From Maribacter hydrothermalis (GTDB lineage Bacteria > Bacteroidota > Bacteroidia > Flavobacteriales > Flavobacteriaceae): a stretch of DNA of 64,000 nt. The notes beneath the pieces are model-generated. The model made no database searches, was not told the DNA's origin, and worked only from the letters and a program-made list of their open reading frames with translations. Shown here piece by piece: positions 47,690-56,700 of this stretch. The DNA is taken from the NCBI RefSeq assembly GCF_001913155.1, contig NZ_CP018760.1, forward strand, positions 2,604,001 through 2,668,000, read 5' to 3'. Within the stretch, counting starts at the first letter, position 1; the number at the start of each line of letters is the position of its first letter. A program made the position numbers and the translations under genes.

Positions 47690-47714
47690 AGGTCTGCCCT
47701 TTTAGAGCAGACCT
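47690..47714. terminator. Hairpin between convergent genes
   Basis: AGGTCTGC (47690-47697) pairs with GCAGACCT (47707-47714). It lies between the ends of the PorP/SprF and VWA genes; the T-tail is weak on either strand, so it is a probable bidirectional terminator. Confidence 0.65.
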
Positions 47715-47730
47715 CATAAATTTTTAATTT

Positions 47731-48909
47731 CTATTCCCAACTATAGTTTTTAGCTGTAGCTTGCTTTTTAATTGCTTGTATCATAGCGTTTTCTAACTCA
47801 CCAGATTTATTGCTTTTTTCATTATTGGAGATAAAAGCCAATCTCTTGGCGTTGACTTCCTTTATTTCTTTTTGAATTTTTTCACGTTCGTTTTTCTTGA
47901 GGGCTATATAGCTTTTTATTTCTTCCTCATTTTTACCTTGTAATTCTTCAGGTAGTTCATCTATTTCAATTTCGCTAATTTCAAAATCTTCATCTTCATA
48001 AGCATCAACTAGATCCCAATTTTTATTATTGTAAAGTCTAGAACTTTTACTAACGGCTCTTTTTACGGCAACTGCTTCTTGTAAAGACAGGGCATTTTTA
48101 TCTTGTACTTCTTGAGCAATTATTTTTTGTTTACCTAAAGAACCATAAGAAATATAGGTTTTGTTTAGTTGTGAGTTTAATTTAATAATGATTTCATCGT
48201 AGGGTGTTTTTACATGCACTACTTCTTTGTTATGGTCAATGGCCATGTATTCTCCTCCGGTAAGTGTAGCTCCATTTTTCCAATAGGTATTAATGCCTTG
48301 TTCATAATTACCGCAGAATATGGTATTTACTACAACATTTTTTTCATTAGCATTCGTAAGCGCAGTTTTATAGTTATAACGGCCTTGGTCAAAAGGTTCG
48401 TTTCCGGCAATAAAAATCATGCGTAATAAATCTGGATCTTTATTCCATGGTAATTGTTGTAAAGAAGTTTGTAATACTTTACCACAATATTCCTCGCCAC
48501 CGTTAGTCGTCAATGAAAATAGTTTTTCAGAAATTTCATCTAAGTCGCTACTAAAACCTAAAACTTGTTGTATGTATCCTTCATTTGCAGATAAGTTGTC
48601 ATTACCATATTGATAAAGTGCAATCTGTAATTTAGGTCTTGTCTCATTTCCACATTTTGCCAAACTAAATTCGTTTACAATATCCCAAAGCTGCGACTTT
48701 GCTTGGTTTATAAGTCCATCCATACTATTGCTGGTATCTAACAATAGAGCTATTTGTACTGTATTATTGTCTTTAGTTGGTTTTGGGGATTCTGTGGCCT
48801 GTGCTAATAGTATTTTTGGGTTTTTCTTATTTTCTAAATTACAAGCAAATAAAGTTGATAGCGTAAGCAAGGCAATTGCCAAGGTTCCAAATTGTTTGAT
48901 GATTTTCAT
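47731..48909 (-). CDS. VWA-domain lipoprotein
   Basis: Predicted lipoprotein of 392 residues with signal peptide and lipobox LFAC (Cys23). The von Willebrand A domain (about 50-240) has a full metal-ion-dependent adhesion site start at D58-TS-N-S62 (DTSNSMDG) and TTNGGEEYCG later. The C-terminal part (about 255-392) is a charged, probably helical stretch rich in Glu and Lys (QGKNEEEIKSYIALKKNERE). VWA domains usually bind other proteins through a divalent metal; the partner is unknown. It is transcribed alone and divergent from the histidine kinase gene. Confidence 0.87.
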   Translation of the reverse strand: MKIIKQFGTLAIALLTLSTLFACNLENKKNPKILLAQATESPKPTKDNNTVQIALLLDTSNSMDGLINQAKSQLWDIVNEFSLAKCGNETRPKLQIALYQYGNDNLSANEGYIQQVLGFSSDLDEISEKLFSLTTNGGEEYCGKVLQTSLQQLPWNKDPDLLRMIFIAGNEPFDQGRYNYKTALTNANEKNVVVNTIFCGNYEQGINTYWKNGATLTGGEYMAIDHNKEVVHVKTPYDEIIIKLNSQLNKTYISYGSLGKQKIIAQEVQDKNALSLQEAVAVKRAVSKSSRLYNNKNWDLVDAYEDEDFEISEIEIDELPEELQGKNEEEIKSYIALKKNEREKIQKEIKEVNAKRLAFISNNEKSNKSGELENAMIQAIKKQATAKNYSWE

Positions 48910-49113
48910 AGTTTTATTTTTTTAATTTCAAGGCCAAACTACATTCAAAGTATTTCTCATAATAGTTGAAATGAGTAAAGGAGTATTTTCGCTTAGTTAA
49001 GTGGTATTTTGAGTTTGTTAACCTAGTAAAATGGGTATAGAAAAGGTGTTCTTGTCGTATTTCCTATTTTTTTGTGCCGTAGAAATCAGCTAAGTTTACA
49101 GTAGTTATAGCTC

Positions 49114-51318
49114 ATGAAAAATTTAAAAATATACATATTACTATTTTTTGTTTTTGGAACTTTGTTAGGTTATGCCCAAACTCAAAATAGTGGGGTAAAG
49201 TTTAATTTAAAAGGTAGGGTAGAAGTGAAAAGTTCTCGCCAACCTATTTCTGGTGTTTCGGTTTCAAATAATATGGGAGTCATGGTGCTGACAAACGCTC
49301 TTGGCGAATTTCAAATAAGAACCAGTATAGGAGATGAACTTACCATTCAGCATAACGATATAGAAACTTTACGGTATTTGGTAAAAGAGAATGATGATGT
49401 TCTAATTCTTGTGGAAGATTTTGAATCTTCCACTATAAATTCTAAATCTAAATCCTCGGCAGATATTTCTTTTTCCCATCAATCTCTTTTAGATTCTGCG
49501 GATAAATATAAGGCGCAAGATATAGAGAAGAGTATTGATTATGTAGCGCAATCCATTTCTATTTTAGGGAAAAGAGGTAGAAAAAAAGAACTTGCAAGAT
49601 CTTTATCTAAACTTGGAGAAATTTATCAATACCACAAACAGTTAGATCTAGCTATTGATAATTACGAGGATGCTTTAGATGCCAATAAGACAATTTCTAC
49701 ATCTTTATTATTAGGCAAGGCATATAATTTAACTAATAGGTTTAAAGAAACAATTACATTATTGAATCCGCTTTTAAGCATTAATACAATTCCTCCTCAT
49801 CAAAGTACACAGCTTTATGAATTGTTGGGAGATGCAAAAAAAGGGGATAATCAAGTAAACGAGGCTATTCAATTATATAATAAAGGTCTTTTGATTGCTG
49901 ATAAAAATCAGATGACATCAAAAATGACAGATCTAAATTCTAAAATAGCGGATACCTATTCACAAACAAACCAGGCCATGGAGGCTGAGGCTTATTATGA
50001 TAATTCTCTTCAGTTAGCAAATCAATTAGAACCTAAAAGAGCACTGCAAGAAAAGGAAAAAGTGGCCGATTTCTATAATACGAAAAGCAGGTATAGTGAG
50101 GAAATTACAATGCGAAAGAATAGTTTGCAAGAATTGAAAAAACTTAATTCGCCAAAGGCAGGTATAAAAAAAATAGATTTAGGCGATACAATTACTTCGC
50201 AACGTATTAATTACAAAATAGCAAATGCATACATTTCTCAGGATAAGTACAACGAAGCTATTCCCTTCTTAGAAAAAAGTATTGTTGAAGCAAATTCAGA
50301 AGATGATTTGGTTGTGCAAAAAGATGCTACTAGGAAATTATCTGAAGTATATAAGGAGAAAGGTGATTTTACAAAAGCTTTAGATACCTACCAATCGTAT
50401 GTGGCTTTGGTAGATTCTTTATATGTCCGTAAAGAACAGGAAATTTCCAGGGCTACACGGTTTAATAGAGAAATTGCCAGCGCTCAAAACAGACTTACAG
50501 GTTTAGAACAAGAGCGCGAATTGTCCCAAAGTAAATATGATTTAGCTTTAACTGAGCAAGAGTTAGTCCAAGAAAGTAATAAGCGACAAGAATGGATTAT
50601 ATATTCGTTAATTTTTGGACTATTACTTACACTATTAGCTGCATTTTTCTTTTATAGAAGCAATCAACAACAGAAATTGGCAAATAACTTGTTAGCCTTA
50701 AAATCGTTGAGGTCTCAAATGAATCCGCATTTTATATTCAATGCACTTAATTCGGTCAATAATTTTATTTCTAAGAACGACGAAAGAAGCGCAAACAGGT
50801 ATTTAAGTAATTTTTCTACCTTAATGCGCTCTGTATTAGAAAATTCTGAAGAAGACTTTATTCCATTAGAAAAAGAATTACAGCAGCTGGAATTGTATAT
50901 ACAACTGGAGCATTCTAGATTTGAAGATAAGTTTGATTATAACATTACTGTTGATGAGAATGTACAGGTGTCTAAATTTCAAATTCCACCAATGTTATTA
51001 CAGCCATATATAGAAAATGCTATTTGGCACGGCCTTAGATACCGCGAATCTAAAGGGGAACTTTCTGTTACAGTTAAAGAAAATTCAAAGAATTCAATAG
51101 CCATTTGTATAACTGATAATGGCATTGGGCGTAAGAAATCGGCTTCCATTAAAACGCAGAATCAAAAGAAACAAAAATCTAAAGGTATGGGGATAATTAA
51201 AAAACGTGTCGCAATTTTAAACGATATGTATTCCGATAAAGTTGATATTGAAATTTCAGACTTGGAAAAAGACGGGACAGGTACCAAAGTACTTTTTATA
51301 TTAAAAAAAGAAAAATGA
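49114..51318 (+). CDS. TPR-containing LytS-like sensor histidine kinase
   Basis: Sensor kinase of 734 residues. After the signal peptide (about 1-21) comes a carboxypeptidase-D regulatory-like beta domain (about 28-100, GRVEVKSSRQPISGVSVSNN), then a helical TPR array (about 125-430), a coiled coil (about 440-490), one membrane helix (about 491-511), and the His_kinase domain with phosphoacceptor His539 in QMNPHFIFNALNS. The ATPase domain follows (PPMLLQPYIENAIWHGL, then GIGRKKSA). The sensor part is periplasmic. It overlaps the LytTR regulator by 4 bases (ATGA), a cognate pair. Confidence 0.93.
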   Translation: MKNLKIYILLFFVFGTLLGYAQTQNSGVKFNLKGRVEVKSSRQPISGVSVSNNMGVMVLTNALGEFQIRTSIGDELTIQHNDIETLRYLVKENDDVLILVEDFESSTINSKSKSSADISFSHQSLLDSADKYKAQDIEKSIDYVAQSISILGKRGRKKELARSLSKLGEIYQYHKQLDLAIDNYEDALDANKTISTSLLLGKAYNLTNRFKETITLLNPLLSINTIPPHQSTQLYELLGDAKKGDNQVNEAIQLYNKGLLIADKNQMTSKMTDLNSKIADTYSQTNQAMEAEAYYDNSLQLANQLEPKRALQEKEKVADFYNTKSRYSEEITMRKNSLQELKKLNSPKAGIKKIDLGDTITSQRINYKIANAYISQDKYNEAIPFLEKSIVEANSEDDLVVQKDATRKLSEVYKEKGDFTKALDTYQSYVALVDSLYVRKEQEISRATRFNREIASAQNRLTGLEQERELSQSKYDLALTEQELVQESNKRQEWIIYSLIFGLLLTLLAAFFFYRSNQQQKLANNLLALKSLRSQMNPHFIFNALNSVNNFISKNDERSANRYLSNFSTLMRSVLENSEEDFIPLEKELQQLELYIQLEHSRFEDKFDYNITVDENVQVSKFQIPPMLLQPYIENAIWHGLRYRESKGELSVTVKENSKNSIAICITDNGIGRKKSASIKTQNQKKQKSKGMGIIKKRVAILNDMYSDKVDIEISDLEKDGTGTKVLFILKKEK

Positions 51319-52046
51319 GTTTAAAAGCAATTTTGGTCGAAGATGAGGCCAATAGTAGAGAAATTCTAAGAAATTATATAGCTAAATATTGTCCTAGTAT
51401 TAATTTGGTAGGTGAGGCTTCCTCTATAAAAGAAGCTTTGGTATTAATAGAGAACAATGTACTTGATATCGTTTTTTTAGATGTTGAAATGCCTTTTGGC
51501 AATGCGTTTGATTTGCTAGAGCAACTACCAGATAGAACTTTTGAGACCGTATTTGTTACCGCGTATGACCATTATGCCAAAGATGCACTAAACAATCATG
51601 CTGCATACTATTTAACTAAGCCTATTAATATAGATGAATTAATAAATGCAGTAAATTATGTAGAAGGAGTTCGCGAAAAAGAAGCAAGCTTAGAGGGTGA
51701 AGTTTTAACGACAAAAACGAAAGGAGTAGAAGGTAAGCTAACCTTGCCTCAACAAGACGGATTTCAAATTTTAAATGTGTCCGAAATCTTATATTGTAAG
51801 GCCGATGATAATTATACGGAGATATATTTGCTGAATAAGAAAATTTTAGTGAGTAAAACATTAAAGTATTTTGAAGATGCTTTAACCGAGTTTCCTTTTG
51901 CCCGGGTGCATAAATCTTATTTAGTGAATGTAAATGAAGTAGTTAAATATAGAAAAGGTAAAGGAGGCAGTGTAGTAATGTCTAACGGTAAAGAATTAAT
52001 GGTATCTGCATCTAAAAAGAAAGACTTTCTTGCTTTTTTTAACTAG
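51315..52046 (+). CDS. LytTR-family response regulator
   Basis: Transcription factor of 243 residues: receiver domain (about 1-120) with acidic pocket ED at 9-11, phosphoacceptor Asp56 in FLDVEMP and the conserved Lys in YLTKPI; then a LytTR DNA-binding domain (about 145-243) with the family features ILYCKADDNYTEIYL and FARVHKSYLVNVNEVVKYRK. LytTR proteins bind direct repeats near promoters; the targets here are unknown. It is coupled to the kinase gene by a 4-base overlap. Confidence 0.95.
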   Translation: MSLKAILVEDEANSREILRNYIAKYCPSINLVGEASSIKEALVLIENNVLDIVFLDVEMPFGNAFDLLEQLPDRTFETVFVTAYDHYAKDALNNHAAYYLTKPINIDELINAVNYVEGVREKEASLEGEVLTTKTKGVEGKLTLPQQDGFQILNVSEILYCKADDNYTEIYLLNKKILVSKTLKYFEDALTEFPFARVHKSYLVNVNEVVKYRKGKGGSVVMSNGKELMVSASKKKDFLAFFN

Positions 52047-52133
52047 AAAACTTAAAGGTGAACTTAGAGTATTCCAAACCTAATAATTAAAATATATTCA
52101 GGAGCTAATTGTTGAACTCTTAAAAATATAAGA

Positions 52134-52649
52134 ATGATAAAAGGAGTAAGAGGTAAAGAGCCTATAATTGGTGATGATTGTTTTATTGCTGAAAATGCAA
52201 CTGTGGTAGGTGAGGTAATAATGGGCAAGCAATGTAGTATATGGTTTAATGCCGTGCTTCGTGGCGATGTTCATTTTATTAAAATGGGTGATAAAGTAAA
52301 TGTTCAAGATGGTGCTGTTATTCACTGTACGTATAAAAAATCACCAACTACAATAGGTAATAACGTTTCTATTGGCCATAATGCCATTGTACATGGGTGT
52401 ACCGTGCATGATAATGTTTTAATAGGTATGGGAAGTATTATAATGGATGATTGCATTGTAGAAAGTAATAGTATTATAGCTGCGGGTGCTGTACTAACAA
52501 AAGGTACGCATGTGCCCTCAGGAAGTATTTTTGCGGGCATGCCTGCTAAGAAAATAAAAGATATTAGTCCAGAGTTGAGTTCTGGTGAAATAAACAGAAT
52601 TGCCGAAGCTTATACAATGTATTCTGGCTGGTTTAAAGACTCGAAATAG
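52134..52649 (+). CDS. Gamma-class carbonic anhydrase family protein
   Basis: Left-handed beta-helix protein of 171 residues with hexapeptide repeats. The three zinc ligands of gamma-carbonic anhydrase are present: His64, His82, His87 (spacing 18 and 5). A trimer with metal sites between subunits is expected. Many bacterial members (YrdA type) show low or redox-gated activity, so carbonic anhydrase function is probable but not certain. It is 87 bases after the response regulator and 70 before fabD. Confidence 0.9.
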   Translation: MIKGVRGKEPIIGDDCFIAENATVVGEVIMGKQCSIWFNAVLRGDVHFIKMGDKVNVQDGAVIHCTYKKSPTTIGNNVSIGHNAIVHGCTVHDNVLIGMGSIIMDDCIVESNSIIAAGAVLTKGTHVPSGSIFAGMPAKKIKDISPELSSGEINRIAEAYTMYSGWFKDSK

Positions 52650-52691
52650 TCACCGTTGATAATATGAACATTACAATCTATCTAAAATACG

Positions 52692-52699
52692 TATTTTTG
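52692..52699 (+). promoter_or_regulatory. Possible -7 box before fabD
   Basis: TATTTTTG fits TAnnTTTG and lies 20 bases before the fabD ATG. No TTG at the usual spacing upstream, so tentative. Confidence 0.4.
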
Positions 52700-52719
52700 A
52701 CGCACCAAAACTAAAAGTT

Positions 52720-53607
52720 ATGAACGCATATGTTTTTCCTGGGCAAGGTGCTCAATTTGTTGGAATGGGTTTAGATTTATATGAAAAATACCCTATTGCA
52801 AAAGAGTTATTTTTAAAGGCAAATGATATATTAGGCTTTGAAATTACTGAGGTAATGTTCAATGGTACTGCCGATAGTTTAAAAGAAACTGAGGTTACCC
52901 AGCCAGCCATATTTTTACATTCCGTTATTTTTAGTAAAGTAATGGGTACTTCTTTTAAGCCTAATATGGTTGCTGGCCATTCTTTGGGTGAGTTTTCTGC
53001 ATTGGTTGCAAATAATACCTTAAGTTTTGAAGACGGATTAAAATTGGTGTCGCAACGAGCTTTGGCAATGCAAAAGGCATGTGAGCTTAAGCCATCTACG
53101 ATGGCGGCAGTTTTAGGATTAGACGATGCCATAGTTGAGAAAATATGCGCAGAAACTACAGGTGTTGTTGTGGCTGCAAATTATAATTGCCCTGGACAGT
53201 TGGTAATTTCTGGTGAAATAGCTGCAGTAGAGCAAGCATGTGAAAAATTAAAAGAAGCAGGTGCAAGACGCGCTTTAATGTTACCAGTTGGTGGTGCTTT
53301 CCATTCACCATTAATGGAGCCGGCAAGAGAAGAATTGGCAGCTGCAATAGATAATACAAATTTCTCTAACCCTAGTTGTCCTATATACCAAAATGTACCG
53401 ACAACTGCCGTAAATAGCCCAGTTGAAATTAAGAAGAACCTTATGCTTCAACTAACTGCTCCTGTGAAGTGGACACAGAGTATACAACAAATGGCAAAAG
53501 ATGGAGCAACCATATTTACTGAAATTGGCCCAGGTAAAGTATTACAAGGTTTAATAAAAAAAATAGAACCTTCGGTTACAACTCAATCTCCCGAGCTAAC
53601 AGACTAG
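52720..53607 (+). CDS. fabD: Malonyl-CoA:ACP transacylase
   Basis: Loads malonyl groups onto acyl carrier protein in fatty acid synthesis. The N-terminal PGQGAQFVGMG motif, the nucleophile Ser88 in the elbow GHSLGE, Arg in QRALAMQKA (substrate carboxylate contact) and the catalytic histidine in GGAFHSPLM are all present. Length 295 is normal. It stands apart from other fab genes in this window. Confidence 0.97.
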   Translation: MNAYVFPGQGAQFVGMGLDLYEKYPIAKELFLKANDILGFEITEVMFNGTADSLKETEVTQPAIFLHSVIFSKVMGTSFKPNMVAGHSLGEFSALVANNTLSFEDGLKLVSQRALAMQKACELKPSTMAAVLGLDDAIVEKICAETTGVVVAANYNCPGQLVISGEIAAVEQACEKLKEAGARRALMLPVGGAFHSPLMEPAREELAAAIDNTNFSNPSCPIYQNVPTTAVNSPVEIKKNLMLQLTAPVKWTQSIQQMAKDGATIFTEIGPGKVLQGLIKKIEPSVTTQSPELTD

Positions 53608-53763
53608 CTATTGTTTCCTTAATATGACCATTCAACCCAAAAATCCTTTTTTCAACTGTTTGTGAGGGCTTTACCTTGATTTTTTTGTAATATTGAGGCC
53701 CTTATTTTTGGTCTGGAGATAGAAGTTTCCATCTACCGAATTAATGGAATTGAAAAGTACACT

Positions 53764-56700
53764 ATGAAAATGAATTACATCACTAGGCTGAATTCTAAAA
53801 GTATTCTTGTCAAATTTTTATACCTGGGATTATTGTTTTTTTCCATTAATATAAGTGGACAATTTGCAACTATTTCGGTTGATAGAAATGGAAGTGAGAC
53901 TTTAGGGCCAAACAGTACAGCGCGTTTCGAAGTTACTCTCGGGGGTTTTTTTATTCCTAATCAAGATTTTACAATAAAATATGACGTTAACGACCTTTTG
54001 ACGACTGCTATTGATGGTGTAGATAGGAATGGAACTTCGGGAGAATTGTTAATTCCAACTGGGTCTACATCAGGCTTTATAGAAATTGACGGAATTGTTG
54101 ATGACGCATTTGTAGAGGGCGATGAGACCGTTACCATATTTTTATTAGATGGAGATGATTACTTTATTATTCCTGGTTCCGCGAATAATTCGGCTACTTT
54201 AATAATTGAAGATAACGATTTTGCAACATTAGATATTGCTGACGTTCAGGCGGATGAGGGTGATAATCTAGTTTTTAATATTCGCTTAGACAACCCGGTA
54301 GAGTATGACCATACGGTTACCGTAAATTTTGGAGGCGGAACTGCAACAAGTGGCGGCACTGGCTTTACGCATCCAGAAGATTATAACGGTACTCAACGTT
54401 TAGTTACTTTTTTAGCTGGTGAAACCATTAAACAAATGGCGGTCACTACAGGGAATGATAATGTCGTTGAAAATGATGAAACTTTTAATGTTACGCTAAC
54501 TAGTGATTCGAATTCAAATGTAAATGCCGGCGATACTGCAATTGGTACCATTTTAAATGATGACGTTGTTGAAGTAAATGTTGTTGCCAATAGGCCAACA
54601 ACTAATGAAGATGGGTCTGGACTAGATGGACGATTTAGAATAGAATTAAGTGAAGCAAATAGTACAGGAGGCACTGTTATAGTGGACTACACATTAACAG
54701 GCACAGCTACTGAAGGTGCGGCTGCTGATTATATAATTTCTGGTAATGCATCTTTTGCCAATGGAGCTTCTGTTTCCAATATTAATATTCTACCTAATCA
54801 AGATGCATTGGTGGAAGGAAATGAAACAGTTGTTATTACATTAAATAGTGTTAGTAGTTCTTCTTATGAAATTGGTCCCTTAAACACAGATACGGTAACC
54901 ATAGTTGATGATGATCTATTTACAGCTACAATCACGGCAACTGATAATGTTGCAGAAGAAGCAACTACGGTAACCAATACAGGGACGTTTACTATTAGCC
55001 TAGATGCTATAAATAATACGGGTAGCCCTGTGGTTGTAGGCTATACTGTGGGCGGTACGGCTTCTTCGGGTACAGATTATACGGCCTTATCGGGTTCGGT
55101 TTCTTTTGCAAATGGCCAACAGAGTAGAACCGTTACCATTACTCCAATTAATGACAATAGTGTAGAGAACCCTGAAACCGTAATTGTAAATTTAAGTACA
55201 GGAGCTGGTTATGAATTAGGAGCTACCGCTACTAGAACGGCTACGGTTACCATAAATGATACTGATACGTTTACAGCTTCGGTAGTTTCATCAACGGCAA
55301 CTTCAAATGAGAGTCCGGTTACCAATGGGGTCTTTACAGTTAGTTTAAATTCTACCAATACAACAGGCTCGCCCGTAACAGTGAATTATAATGTTACAGG
55401 AACGGCAACTGCAGGTATAGATTATAATACTTTAAGTGGGTCAGTAGCTATTGCAAATGGTGCAAGTACAGGTACTGTTAATGTAGTACCTATTAATGAT
55501 ACAACAATTGAAACTAATGAAACGGTAATCTTAACTTTAGCGACTAGTCCAAACTATACTGTAGGGACACCTAATAGCGCCAATGTTACAATCGTAAGTG
55601 ATGATGTAAATATCGCAAGAATTACTGCGTCCGATGCTACAGCAGCAGAGAGTAATGGTGCGGTTGCCACAGGCGAATTTACGGTAAGTTTAAGCGCCCC
55701 TAATAATACGGGAAGTTCAATAACTATAAATTATGTAGTTAGTGGTTCTGCGGTGAACGGTACCGATTATTCTGCCATTAGTGCAAATGCTGTGAGTATT
55801 CCAAATGGATCACAATCTGCACAAATTTTAATAACACCTACTAATGATCAAATACAAGAAGGGACCGAAAATGTTATTATAACATTAGGTACTGGAACGG
55901 GTTATGTTTTAGGTGCTACCGCTACACGTACAGCTACCGTTGAAATTGATGATAATGATCAAGCAACTTTAACAGTTTCGAACGTTACTGTAAATGAAGA
56001 TTTAGCCTCTGGCGAACTTGTTTTTAATGTAGTATTGAATATAGCGGTCGTAGGTGGTACAACTGTTTCTTATTCATTTTTTGATGATACCGCAACTGGC
56101 GGTGGAGTTGATTACCAAGGAAATGTTTCACCTAATAATACACTTATTTTTAATGGGACGGCAGGGGAAGTTAAAACAATTCCTGTATCCATTAATAATG
56201 ATCAAGTATTGGAGAGCACGGAAACCTTTAGTGTTCAATTAAGTTTGCCGACAAATAACGTTCAGCTAGCAAATGGAGGAACAGCAATTGGTACTATAAA
56301 CGATGATGATAATTGTGTGGCAGCACCCGTATTAGATACATCAGTATCTACTATCTATTGTGTAGAAACCCTAACATCTCCTTTTTCAGCAAACTTATTT
56401 GATTATACGAGTAGTGTCGCTCCAAGTGGTACGGTGTTAACTTGGAGTAGAGTTTCTACTCCGTTAACAACTACATCTCATTTAACTTCTGCAGAAGCGC
56501 AAAATGTAAATACACCAGCATCATATTATGGTTTTTTCTATGATGAAGCTAATAATTGTGCTAGTGGAACTATAGAAGTACAAATTGTACGCAATGTTAT
56601 TCCACAACTAGTTACGATAAATGGTAATGAGCGCTGTGGTCCTGGTACATTGTTGTTAAATGTAGAACCTAGTGTCGGGGCATCTGTAAACTGGTATGCT

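Noticed and set aside
54200-56330. Repeated DNA that could be a tandem repeat array
   Set aside because: The similarity is at protein level (Calx-beta domains) with diverged DNA; no exact repeats or spacers, so neither CRISPR nor a recent satellite.
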